Source of the DNA: Proteobacteria bacterium UBA7447
GTDB taxonomy: Bacteria > Pseudomonadota > Gammaproteobacteria > Arenicellales > UBA868
Assembly: GCA_002477475.1 (NCBI GenBank)
Contig: DLPX01000014.1
Location: 1 to 10,474, forward strand
DNA length: 10,474 bases
Reading direction: 5' to 3'
Made by a program: the position numbers and the translations under genes
Part shown: positions 1 to 6,937 of the stretch, piece after piece
Position numbering within the stretch: position 1 is the stretch's first letter
How the letters are laid out: every line of letters begins with the position of its first letter
Notes under the pieces: model-generated
Database searches by the model: none
Seen by the model: the letters and a program-made list of their open reading frames with translations, nothing else
Told to the model about the DNA's origin: nothing

Positions 1-708
1 AGTGATCTGGGATTGATGACCTGCGACGATAAAATAGGCGAAGACGTCACGGAGTTGTTTAATTTTCTTACAACCGGACTGAATCCAGAGCGAAAATATG
101 GCAATCTTGTTCCAGCGCCAAAGCAGTTGAAGTCGTTGCTGTTGGAGCGCATAGAACGGGAAATCGTTTGCAACACTAAAGCGGTGCCAGGACTGATTCG
201 GCTGAAGACTAATGCTCTGGAAGATCATGATATTGTGCGCGCGCTGTATAGAGCATCCCAAGCTGGGGTAAAGATTGATTTGATCGTTCGAGATACTTGT
301 CGGTTGCGCCCTGGATTACCTGGTATCTCAGAGAACATTACGGTTCGGTCTATAGTCGGACGGTTTCTGGAGCACAGTCGAATTTATTATTTCCAAAACG
401 GTGGGAACGAAGAGTTTTATATCGGCTCAGCCGATCTAATGCGGCGAAACCTTGAGAGTCGTGTCGAGGTAATGGCGCGAATCGACTCGTTGCCGATCCG
501 CCAAGAACTTGCTTGGATTCTGAACATGCAGATGGCGGACCATCGCCTCGCTTGGGAGATGCATTCAGATGGGTCGTATACCCAACTTAGGCAGGAGCAT
601 CCGGAAGAAAACCAGAGCTCTCAGCAGCTGTTTATCCGATACGCCAGTGAGAGAGTGCTTTCGGACAGCGGCGGAAGAGTGAGTCCGTCAGCCGGGAATT
701 TGGAGTAG
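1..708 (+). CDS. ppk: Polyphosphate kinase 1 (Ppk1), C-terminal part; 5' end outside the window
   Basis: The frame is open from base 1 and ends at TAG 706-708, giving the last 235 residues of a protein normally near 690-700 residues. Ppk1 reversibly polymerises the gamma-phosphate of ATP into inorganic polyphosphate and is usually membrane-associated. The visible part is the C-terminal catalytic region: LGLMTCDDKIGEDVTELFN at the left edge, then a segment matching the Ppk1 core (SQAGVKIDLIVR, LRPGLPGISENI, VRSIVGRFLEHSRIYYF, YIGSADLMRRNLESRVEV). The His in RFLEHSR (about residue 125 of the visible part) corresponds to the conserved C-terminal His of the family (His592 in E. coli, from memory). 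The final 35 or so residues are a polar, poorly conserved tail. A Ppx/GppA phosphatase follows 88 bp downstream on the same strand, the classic ppk-ppx pairing. Identification is secure; only the missing N-terminus limits it. Confidence 0.95.
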   Translation, partial: SDLGLMTCDDKIGEDVTELFNFLTTGLNPERKYGNLVPAPKQLKSLLLERIEREIVCNTKAVPGLIRLKTNALEDHDIVRALYRASQAGVKIDLIVRDTCRLRPGLPGISENITVRSIVGRFLEHSRIYYFQNGGNEEFYIGSADLMRRNLESRVEVMARIDSLPIRQELAWILNMQMADHRLAWEMHSDGSYTQLRQEHPEENQSSQQLFIRYASERVLSDSGGRVSPSAGNLE

Positions 709-796
709 GATGTTTTTGTCGCGTCCCCCGGCATCATCGTCTCAAGTTGACTTCTAAACGGACTCTCCTGAGATTGTTCATCGGTAGTGGACTTGG

Positions 797-1717
797 TTGA
801 GTAGCCTCTTGTCGAAGGTGTCTGATAGTTCTCGCTTCGCGGCAATCGACGTCGGATCAAACGCGATTCGTTTACTGTTCTGCCGGGTATTGGAAAAGGA
901 ACGGAAAGAGCCGTTTTTCAAGAAAGAGTCACTCATTCGGATGCCTCTACGTTTGGGAGATGATGTCTTCCTGAACGGCAGAATCTCAGATAGTAAGTGT
1001 GATAGCCTGATAAAGACACTGAAGGGATTTCGTTACCTTATCGAAGCCTACCGGCCGATTGCCTATCGAGCCTGTGCTACTTCTGCTATGCGCGAGGCGG
1101 AAAATGGATCCGACATTGCCGATCTGGTCCGAGCTAGTGCAGGAATAGACCTAGAAATTATCAGTGGTGATGAAGAAGCTGCTGCGATCCTGGACAACCA
1201 GTTGGGGAAAAAGATTGCCCCTGACAGTGCTTGTCTGTACATAGACGTGGGCGGTGGTAGCACGGAGTTGACTCTCTTCACCGTTGATGGATCACCGTCG
1301 TCCCGTTCTTTTCCCATTGGTACCATCAGGCTTCTCAAGAATCTCGTTAGTGAAGACACCTGGAAAGAGATGAAAGACTGGGTGAAGAAGCACGCGATGA
1401 ATCAATCTGATCTAGTTGCTATCGGCAGCGGAGGCAATATAAATAAATTGTTCAGCATGTCGGGCCAGCCTGAGGACAAACCGCTGACGTTGGAGGAATT
1501 GCAGGACCTGCGCCAAATGATCCGCAAGTTGTCTTTGGGGCAGAGGATTGTCGAGCTTAACCTTCGCCCCGATCGAGCGGACGTAATCGTGCCGGCGTCA
1601 AAGATCTATGTATCCGTCATGCGTTGGGGAGATATTGCCAAGATTTTTGTTCCGCAGGCGGGCCTCGCCGATGGAATCGTAAAGCGTCTTTACCGTGAAA
1701 TGCTTCTAAATCAGTAA
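797..1717 (+). CDS. ppx: Exopolyphosphatase of the Ppx/GppA family, short form
   Basis: A 306-residue ASKHA-fold phosphatase, expected to release phosphate from polyphosphate ends (Ppx) or hydrolyse pppGpp (GppA); adjacency to ppk favours Ppx. Visible motifs are the first phosphate loop AIDVGSN (16-22), ATSAMREAENG (94-104), SGDEEAA (123-129) carrying the expected catalytic Glu, the second phosphate loop DVGGGSTEL (150-158), SFPIGTIRL (171-179) and GSGGNINKL (210-218). E. coli Ppx has about 513 residues; this one stops after the two ASKHA lobes and lacks the C-terminal HD-like and helical domains, like the short Ppx proteins of actinobacteria and some proteobacteria. The chosen start is TTG 797; TTG 809 and GTG 818 are in frame and none has a convincing Shine-Dalgarno, so the N-terminus is uncertain by about 7 residues. 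Transcription may continue from ppk. It converges on the MBL-fold gene with 46 bp between stops. Confidence 0.9.
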   Translation: MSSLLSKVSDSSRFAAIDVGSNAIRLLFCRVLEKERKEPFFKKESLIRMPLRLGDDVFLNGRISDSKCDSLIKTLKGFRYLIEAYRPIAYRACATSAMREAENGSDIADLVRASAGIDLEIISGDEEAAAILDNQLGKKIAPDSACLYIDVGGGSTELTLFTVDGSPSSRSFPIGTIRLLKNLVSEDTWKEMKDWVKKHAMNQSDLVAIGSGGNINKLFSMSGQPEDKPLTLEELQDLRQMIRKLSLGQRIVELNLRPDRADVIVPASKIYVSVMRWGDIAKIFVPQAGLADGIVKRLYREMLLNQ

Positions 1718-1763
1718 ACGACTGGGAGCGGAGATGCTCTTTAGGACCGCTTGAACTCACGCT

Positions 1764-2666
1764 TCATACTGAGAGTTGGTAGATCCGTCTGAGCGGTGAA
1801 CCGTCGGATGCCTCTATTTCACCGATGGCCATCAGATAACGTAGGGACGCCAGGATAGAAAGGCGGGCGCCCCCGATTAGCCGAGGATCCAAGCCGGGAT
1901 AAAGCGGGCCCACCATTTGCGGGATGTGCATGGGTGTCTCTGCCAAAAGCTTGAGGATGTCATCCATTCGCTGACGCCGATGGGCGATGAGTGCTGCGAC
2001 GTAATCGGCAGGCGTATTAATGGGTGGCCCATGGGTTGGCCAATAGCTGTTGTCTTTTCGGTCGAGCATCAGTTGCAGGCTGTCGAGGTAGTCGGCCATG
2101 TCACCGTCTGGCGGAATAATGACACTGGTGGACCACCCCATCACGTGGTCCCCGCTGAAAACATCGCCAGAAGCAGGCAGAGCAAAGCACATATGATTGC
2201 TGGTATGCCCCGGGGTATGTATGCACTCCACTTCGAGTGCTCCAACAGAAAAGCGCTGCCCGTGCACGAGGCGCACGTCAGGGTCGAAATCGATATCAAC
2301 TCCTTCCTCGGACCCCGCATCCCCGTGCTCTGACTCCGACCCATGGGGTCCAAACGCATAGGTCGGCGCGTCGGAAGCGGCTTGCAGGTTGCGAGCACCG
2401 GGCGAGTGATCCAGATGGCAATGCGTGACCAGGATATGGGAGATGTGTTCACCCTCAAGACCGGTGACCAGTGCATTGAGATGTGCTGGATCTTCGGGTC
2501 CAGGATCAATCACGGCAACGGTTCCTGTCCCGATGATGTAGGTCCCGGTGCCGTAATAGGTGAACGCGCTGGGGTTGCGGGCAGTGAGTCTGCGGATACC
2601 GGGAGCAAGCACTTCGATCTGCCCGTACTGAAAATCATGCTCACGGATAAACGGGATCTCGGGCAC
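1764..2666 (-). CDS. MBL-fold metallo-hydrolase with LACTB2-like C-terminal domain
   Basis: A 300-residue metallo-beta-lactamase-fold hydrolase. The metal ligands all look present: THCHLDH (His82, His84, Asp86, His87), His154 in HTPGHTSNH, Asp173 in FSGDH and His212 in WPTHGPP, which is the glyoxalase II / LACTB2 pattern for a two-metal site. Residues from about 220 to the end form a helical, winged-helix-like tail as in LACTB2 (endoribonuclease in animals; bacterial substrates mostly unknown). An acidic insert (about 110-130) separates the first histidines from the rest. The start is GTG 2666, preceded at 6 nt by AGAGG that overlaps the bpt stop codon; TTG 2669, one codon earlier, is open but would leave only 3 nt. 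It is the last gene of the FemAB-like / aat / bpt unit, about 10 bp after bpt, so translational coupling is likely. Substrate is unknown; a thioesterase or nuclease role are both possible. Confidence 0.88.
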   Translation of the reverse strand: MPEIPFIREHDFQYGQIEVLAPGIRRLTARNPSAFTYYGTGTYIIGTGTVAVIDPGPEDPAHLNALVTGLEGEHISHILVTHCHLDHSPGARNLQAASDAPTYAFGPHGSESEHGDAGSEEGVDIDFDPDVRLVHGQRFSVGALEVECIHTPGHTSNHMCFALPASGDVFSGDHVMGWSTSVIIPPDGDMADYLDSLQLMLDRKDNSYWPTHGPPINTPADYVAALIAHRRQRMDDILKLLAETPMHIPQMVGPLYPGLDPRLIGGARLSILASLRYLMAIGEIEASDGSPLRRIYQLSV

Positions 2667-2676
2667 CAAAAACCTC

Positions 2677-3393
2677 TTACTCTGGGATGGACCACGCCTG
2701 AGAGAGCGGGTCGAAAATCTCGACGGGGCCGAACTGTGTCTTGTAGGACATTTTGGGGCAGTCTTCTATCCAATATCCAAGGTAGAGGTTGTCATAGTCC
2801 ACCGAGCGAGTGAGTTCGATCTGATGGAGGATCGTGAGCGTGCCGAGGCTGCGACGCGTCTCGGATGGATCATAAAAGGTATAGACCGCCGACAGGCCAT
2901 TGCCTACATGATCGACAACAGAGACCGAGAGCAGTCGTTTGCCAATACGCAGTTCCATCATGAAGCTGTCGACCCCCGATTCAGTCATGAATTTTTGATA
3001 TTTTTCCGGGTCAGGGTTGTCCATGCTGTCACCCGGGTGGCGGATTGCCTGGTAATTTCGGTAGAGGGCAAAGTGTTCCTCGCGAAAACTCAGCGTCCGG
3101 ATTTCCATTGAGACATCCTGATTGCGTTTCCAGGTCCTGCGAAAAGCGCGATTCATCGCAAATTCCTTAACCCGGATGCGAACGGACTGACACTGTCGAC
3201 ACGACGGACAATGTGGACGGTAAAACAAAGCCCCGTTGCGTCTGAATCCGTTTCGAATCAAGGTGTCATAAAGCGCGGAAGAGACTGAATACTTGGGGTC
3301 GATTAAAAGATTTGCGGCAGTCTCGCTCGGCAAATATGGGCAGGGATGCGCCGTTGACTGATAAAGGTCAGGCGTGCTTTGTTGACGGCTCAT
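2677..3393 (-). CDS. bpt: Aspartate/glutamate leucyltransferase (Bpt; arginyltransferase ATE1 homologue)
   Basis: A 238-residue aminoacyl-tRNA-protein transferase. Bpt transfers leucine from Leu-tRNA to proteins with N-terminal Asp or Glu, making them N-degrons read by ClpS-ClpAP. Evidence: CPYLP (18-22), the Cys cluster CPSCRQC (62-68), RAFRRTWKRN (82-91), the acceptor-domain stretch TFYDP (172-176), and the strongly conserved LYLGYWIEDCPKMSYK (203-218). Length fits the family (about 235-250). An upstream in-frame ATG at 3426 exists, but ATG 3393 is preferred: it has AGGA 6 nt upstream and overlaps the aat stop codon as ATGA (4-bp overlap), a typical coupled arrangement. Bpt and Aat are partners in the same pathway, which supports both calls. 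The family is shared with eukaryotic and bacterial arginyltransferases (Ate), so the amino acid added is inferred from family membership, not read directly. Confidence 0.93.
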   Translation of the reverse strand: MSRQQSTPDLYQSTAHPCPYLPSETAANLLIDPKYSVSSALYDTLIRNGFRRNGALFYRPHCPSCRQCQSVRIRVKEFAMNRAFRRTWKRNQDVSMEIRTLSFREEHFALYRNYQAIRHPGDSMDNPDPEKYQKFMTESGVDSFMMELRIGKRLLSVSVVDHVGNGLSAVYTFYDPSETRRSLGTLTILHQIELTRSVDYDNLYLGYWIEDCPKMSYKTQFGPVEIFDPLSQAWSIPE

Positions 3394-4085
3394 AACAATT
3401 CCTGTGCCGGCATGGCCCAGTGCCAACGCGCTGCTTTGTCGGAAAACTCGACAGCCTCGTTGAGTTCAGCCGCAAAACGGTCGCGAGGTGCCGCTTCGGC
3501 CCCGAGTGAGGTCAGATGCTCAGAGACAACCTGACAATCAATAAACCGGTACCCGTCTGCAGCAAGAGAGTTTGCTAGGCCAACAAGAGCGGCCTTTGAG
3601 GCATCCGCGACTCGACTGAACATGCTTTCGCCAAAAAAAGCCTTTCCGATCGCAAGTCCATACAGACCGCCAACCAGTTCTCCGTTATGCCAGGTCTCCA
3701 CGCTATGGGCATATCCCATCCGGTGCAACGTACAATAAGCCTCCTGCATGCCAGAGGTAATCCAAGTGCCCTCGCCGTGATTGCGGGATTCAGCGCATGC
3801 TGCGATAACGAGAGCAAAGGCGCGGTCAGCGCTCACTTCAAACCCGCGCGTGCGAAGACTCTTGCGCAGGCTTTTCGAGATATGCAGTTTTGAGGGGTAA
3901 AGCACCGCGCGGGGGTCTGGGGACCACCACAGAATGGGCTGGTCGTCGCTGTACCAGGGAAAGATTCCCTGACGATAGGCGCTCAATAACCGGTCAGGAT
4001 TGAGGTCCCCTCCGACGGCAAGCAGTCCCTCAGGCGATGCCGCTGCCAGCGGGGGAAAAGTATAGGTTTTTGGCAAATTTGCCAT
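3390..4085 (-). CDS. aat: Leucyl/phenylalanyl-tRNA-protein transferase (Aat)
   Basis: A 231-residue cytosolic enzyme that moves Leu or Phe from charged tRNA to proteins with N-terminal Arg or Lys, creating primary destabilising residues for ClpS-ClpAP. The signature sequence is clear: FPPLAAASPEGLLAVGGDL (10-28), LLSAYRQGIFPWY (33-45), WWSPDPRAVLYP (53-64), then GEGTWITSGM, YAHSVETW, LVGGLYGLAIGKAFFGESMFS and the final FIDCQ plus HLTSLGA motifs. Length is normal for the family. ATG 4085 puts the N-terminus as expected; no strong Shine-Dalgarno is visible, so reinitiation after the FemAB-like gene, whose stop lies 12 bp upstream, may matter. It overlaps bpt by 4 bp at the 3' end. No clpS, clpA or infA, often neighbours of aat, is seen in this window. 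Confidence 0.96.
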   Translation of the reverse strand: MANLPKTYTFPPLAAASPEGLLAVGGDLNPDRLLSAYRQGIFPWYSDDQPILWWSPDPRAVLYPSKLHISKSLRKSLRTRGFEVSADRAFALVIAACAESRNHGEGTWITSGMQEAYCTLHRMGYAHSVETWHNGELVGGLYGLAIGKAFFGESMFSRVADASKAALVGLANSLAADGYRFIDCQVVSEHLTSLGAEAAPRDRFAAELNEAVEFSDKAARWHWAMPAQELL

Positions 4086-4097
4086 AGCGACAACATT

Positions 4098-5318
4098 TTA
4101 GCATTGCGTGTCCTCATCACCGTTTTGCTTGAAAGGTGAGTGCGCGTCGAGAATGTCCGTGTAGTCCGCAAGATGACTTTCTTCTTCCGCAGTGAATCGG
4201 CGCACCGCATCATGAAAGCCCTCGTGGGCCAGCCAATGTGCTGACAGTGTGGTCTGCGGGGTTAAACCGCGGCTCAGTTTATGCTCCCCTTGTGCTCCAG
4301 CTTCGAACCGCTTTAAACCGTTTTCGATGCAGTATTCGATGGGAGCGTAATAACACGCTTCAAAGTGAAGATCAGATGCGTGCGCCAGGGCGCCCCAGTA
4401 CCGTCCGTAGAGGGAGTCCTTGCCGCGCAGAAAGAACGCACAAGCAATAGGTTGGCCGCCATGGTGTGCTGTCAGCAACTGCACCCCGTCTGGAATAGTC
4501 TCGATCAGGATTTCAAAAAACTTTCGGTTGAGGTAGGCATATGAGCCATGCTCAGCAATCGTGTTGCGGTAACACAAGTACAGCAGATCTAAATATTCCT
4601 TTGTGATGTCCTTACCGTGGTGCCACTGTAGCGCAATATCCTGCTCGACGACCCGTCGGCGCTCTCTCAGAATGTTCTTGCGTTTCTTTGAAGAAAGGCG
4701 CGTCAAAAAATCACTAAAGTCCTGATACTGATTATTGTGCCAGTGAAACTGACGGCCCTCGCGCCGCACAAAGCGGTTTTCGCAAAGTAGGCGAAGATCG
4801 CTTTCTGTGCAGAAAATGCAGTGTACTGAAGATGCCTTGAGCTCAGTTGCGACGGCTGGCAACGCTTTTGCAATGCTCTTTCTGATGAGTTCTTCATCAT
4901 AGTCGAGATGATGAAGCAGACGCTGCCCGCCAACCGGCGTGAACGGGACTGCGACAAGCAGTTTTGGATAATATGGAAGTCCATGACGTTGATAAGCATT
5001 CGCCCATGCCCAATCGAAGACAAATTCGCCGTAAGAGTGCGTTTTGAGGTAACACGGTGCACCGCCGATTAAATTACCATCCCTATGGGCGGTCAGATGA
5101 CAAGGAGTCCAGCCCGATTCAGGGCAGCAGCACCCGCTCTCTTCAAACGCCAATAACATTTCGTGACGAAGGCCCGGATTGTCCGGATCGACCATCCTGT
5201 TCCATTGCCCCGCATCAATACTGCGCATCGAGCGGTTTGTTGTGATGCTGACCCCGGCGGCTTTATCATTCGGGTCTGGACCGTTAACGGTCTCATGCTC
5301 AGACAAATAATTTTTCAT
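4098..5318 (-). CDS. FemAB-like / GNAT-fold acyltransferase of the COG3146 (DUF482) family
   Basis: A 406-residue protein of the family often annotated 'GNAT family N-acetyltransferase' or 'peptidogalycan biosynthesis protein'; its true reaction is not established. Recognised features: DNPGLRHEMLLAFEESG (46-62), GAPCYLKTHSYGEFVFDWAWANAY (86-109 overall), the basic KKRKNILRERR (211-221), YGRYWGA (304-310) and FEAGAQGEHKLSRGL (338-352), which match this family's conserved blocks. The fold is a double GNAT domain related to FemX/FemAB transferases, so an aminoacyl or acyl transfer is plausible. ATG 5318 is chosen; TTG 5345 is open in frame but would run into nadE. A GGGAAGG lies 13 nt upstream, farther than ideal. 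The run Cys-Cys-Cys-Pro at 63-66 is unusual. It heads the four-gene unit with aat, bpt and the MBL hydrolase, so it may act on proteins or aminoacyl-tRNA too, but that is only context. Confidence 0.85.
   Translation of the reverse strand: MKNYLSEHETVNGPDPNDKAAGVSITTNRSMRSIDAGQWNRMVDPDNPGLRHEMLLAFEESGCCCPESGWTPCHLTAHRDGNLIGGAPCYLKTHSYGEFVFDWAWANAYQRHGLPYYPKLLVAVPFTPVGGQRLLHHLDYDEELIRKSIAKALPAVATELKASSVHCIFCTESDLRLLCENRFVRREGRQFHWHNNQYQDFSDFLTRLSSKKRKNILRERRRVVEQDIALQWHHGKDITKEYLDLLYLCYRNTIAEHGSYAYLNRKFFEILIETIPDGVQLLTAHHGGQPIACAFFLRGKDSLYGRYWGALAHASDLHFEACYYAPIEYCIENGLKRFEAGAQGEHKLSRGLTPQTTLSAHWLAHEGFHDAVRRFTAEEESHLADYTDILDAHSPFKQNGDEDTQC
5279..5292. repeat. 14-bp perfect palindrome upstream of nadE (possible operator)
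   Basis: GACCGTTAACGGTC reads the same on both strands. It lies in codons 9-14 of the FemAB-like gene and 32-45 bases before the nadE ATG, overlapping the possible nadE -35 element. A dimeric regulator could bind here and affect both divergent genes. No known operator is recognised in it, and a palindrome within coding sequence can arise by chance. Confidence 0.35.
5284..5311 (+). promoter_or_regulatory. Possible nadE promoter inside the divergent gene
   Basis: TTAACG (5284-5289, four of six matches to a sigma70 -35) and AATAAT (5306-5311, five of six matches to a -10) are 16 bp apart. Transcription would begin about 5317-5319, leaving a leader of only about 6 bases before the nadE ATG at 5324, which has no visible Shine-Dalgarno. 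It is a weak match chosen because the 5-bp space between the divergent starts forces any promoter into coding sequence. Confidence 0.25.
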
Positions 5319-5323
5319 ATGCG

Positions 5324-6937
5324 ATGAATCGCCTTCCCGTTGCAATTGCGCAACTCAATTTTACCGTTGGTGATGTCGACAAGAACGTCGACAGCATTAT
5401 GCATGCGGCGGATAGGGCCCGCTCAGACCTTGGATGTCGCGTTGTCATCTTCCCCGAGCTCTCAATCACGGGGTATCCTCCTGAGGATCTGCTTTTTCGG
5501 GGAGATTTTCTCGAGCATGCAAAAGCAGGTCTCAACCGGTTACTGGACGCGAAGACTGACATCGTCATGGTCGTGGGTCACCCGCACCTCGACGGTGAAA
5601 AACTCTATAACGCCGCATCAGTCATCTCAGACGGTGAAGTGGTGGCCCGTTATTTCAAGCGAGAGTTGCCGAACTTCGGCGTGTTCGATGAAAAGCGTTA
5701 TTTCTGCGCTGGAGACGCACCCTGCGTTTTTGAAGTCGATGGGCTCCGCTTGGGGCTTACCATTTGTGAGGATGTGTGGCATGCGCAGCCGGTGGCGGAC
5801 TGTGCCTCGGCAGGCGCTGACTTCATTGTCAATCTCAACGCGTCTCCCTATGACTTCTATAAGGCCCACGAGCGTGAGGAGGAAGTGGTCAGCCTGCGCG
5901 CGAAAACATCCAACGTTCCGATAATCTACGTCAATCTCGTGGGTGGCCAGGATGAGCTGGTGTTTGATGGCGGGTCTTTTGTTTGCGCTGCTGACGGCAA
6001 GGTGATTGCGCGAGAAAAATTTTTTGAAGAATCGCTTTCCCGAATCGATCTGACTTCATCCGGGATCGAACCCGCCCATCCCGCAGCGGCGCTTCTATCA
6101 AGAGAAGAGAGCGTTTATCAGGCGCTTTGTGTGGGTGTCAGAGACTATGTTCATAAAAACGGGTTTCAAGGCACAGTGCTGGGTTTATCCGGCGGTATTG
6201 ATTCAGCTTTGACACTGGCGATTGCCGCGGATGCGTTGGGAAAAGAGAACGTGCAGGCTGTTTTGATGCCTTCGCGCTACACCCGAAGCATCAGCACGGA
6301 AGATGCCGAAACTCAGGCCCGGAAACTTGGAGTGGCCTATCAGGTTATCCCGATCGAGCCACTGGTCGATAGTTATCGATCCCAGCTCGATCCGATCTTT
6401 GAAGGGTTGCCGGAAGACACCACCGAGGAGAATCTTCAGTCCCGGATCCGGGGCAATCTGCTTATGGCCATATCCAATAAGACCGGTAAGCTGGTGCTGG
6501 CTACCGGCAACAAGAGCGAAATGGCGGTGGGTTACGCCACGTTGTACGGCGATATGGCAGGCGGGTTCGCAGTGATCAAAGACGTCTTCAAGATGTTGGT
6601 GTACGAATTGGCGGTCTATCGGAACAGCATTGAAGCGGTGATTCCAGATCGGGTGATCTCCCGCCCACCCTCGGCAGAGCTAGCTCCCGATCAGGAGGAT
6701 ACCGACAGTTTGCCGCCCTACGAGGTGCTGGACCCGATCCTGGAGTCCTTCATAGAGCATGATCTCAGTGTAGATCAAATTCAGTCCCAGGGATTTGATG
6801 CGGACATCGTCCAGAAAATCACACGCCTGGTTGTTCGCAATGAGTACAAGCGACGGCAGGCGCCGCCGGGGGTAAGAATCAGTCGCAAAGCATTCGGCCG
6901 GGATCGGCGCTATCCCATTACCTCAGGATTTAATTGA
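5324..6937 (+). CDS. nadE: Glutamine-dependent NAD+ synthetase (NadE, two-domain form)
   Basis: A 537-residue cytosolic enzyme for the last step of NAD+ synthesis: ATP-dependent amidation of nicotinic acid adenine dinucleotide with ammonia from glutamine. The N-terminal nitrilase-type glutaminase (about 1-245) shows the Glu-Lys-Cys triad as Glu45 (FPELSITGYPPEDLL), Lys112 (FKRELPNFGVFDE) and Cys148 (LTICEDVWH). The C-terminal synthetase (about 265-537) has the PP-loop SGGIDSALT (289-297), MPSRYTRSISTEDA (315-328), LVLATGNKSEMAVGYATLYG, and the end motif RRQAPPGVRIS followed by FGRDRRYPI. Length matches proteobacterial two-domain NadE (about 540). ATG 5324 places MNRLPVAIAQLN as family members begin, though no Shine-Dalgarno is visible. 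Its 3' end overlaps the convergent bamD by 8 bp. A neighbouring 14-bp palindrome might regulate it. Confidence 0.97.
   Translation: MNRLPVAIAQLNFTVGDVDKNVDSIMHAADRARSDLGCRVVIFPELSITGYPPEDLLFRGDFLEHAKAGLNRLLDAKTDIVMVVGHPHLDGEKLYNAASVISDGEVVARYFKRELPNFGVFDEKRYFCAGDAPCVFEVDGLRLGLTICEDVWHAQPVADCASAGADFIVNLNASPYDFYKAHEREEEVVSLRAKTSNVPIIYVNLVGGQDELVFDGGSFVCAADGKVIAREKFFEESLSRIDLTSSGIEPAHPAAALLSREESVYQALCVGVRDYVHKNGFQGTVLGLSGGIDSALTLAIAADALGKENVQAVLMPSRYTRSISTEDAETQARKLGVAYQVIPIEPLVDSYRSQLDPIFEGLPEDTTEENLQSRIRGNLLMAISNKTGKLVLATGNKSEMAVGYATLYGDMAGGFAVIKDVFKMLVYELAVYRNSIEAVIPDRVISRPPSAELAPDQEDTDSLPPYEVLDPILESFIEHDLSVDQIQSQGFDADIVQKITRLVVRNEYKRRQAPPGVRISRKAFGRDRRYPITSGFN

Noticed and set aside
747..776. 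TTGACT as a -35 for ppx
   Set aside because: The -35 is good (747-752), but no acceptable -10 is seen at 16-18 bp; the best hexamers there (GAGATT, AGATTG) match poorly.
621..860. Small - strand frame spanning the ppk-ppx gap
   Set aside because: Ser/Thr-rich translation with no motif, overlapping the ends of two real genes; no Shine-Dalgarno.
1726..1742. GAGC-loop-GCTC followed by TTT after ppx as a terminator
   Set aside because: Only 4 GC-containing pairs plus possible G-U pairs and a U-tract of three; too weak to call.
1917..2813. Overlapping + strand frames within the MBL hydrolase and bpt region
   Set aside because: Both lie opposite genes with complete catalytic motifs, show no motif of their own, and have no ribosome binding site.
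3394..3426. Upstream ATG of bpt at 3426
   Set aside because: ATG 3393 has AGGA at 6 nt and forms the ATGA overlap with aat; the extra 11 residues are just the aat C-terminus read in another frame.
4703..5062. Second-frame 119-codon reading frame inside the acyltransferase
   Set aside because: Same-strand shadow of a gene with conserved blocks; no domain and no start signal.
5318..5345. Upstream TTG start of the acyltransferase at 5345
   Set aside because: It would overlap the nadE coding region by 22 bases on the opposite strand and adds residues not typical of the family; no Shine-Dalgarno at proper distance.
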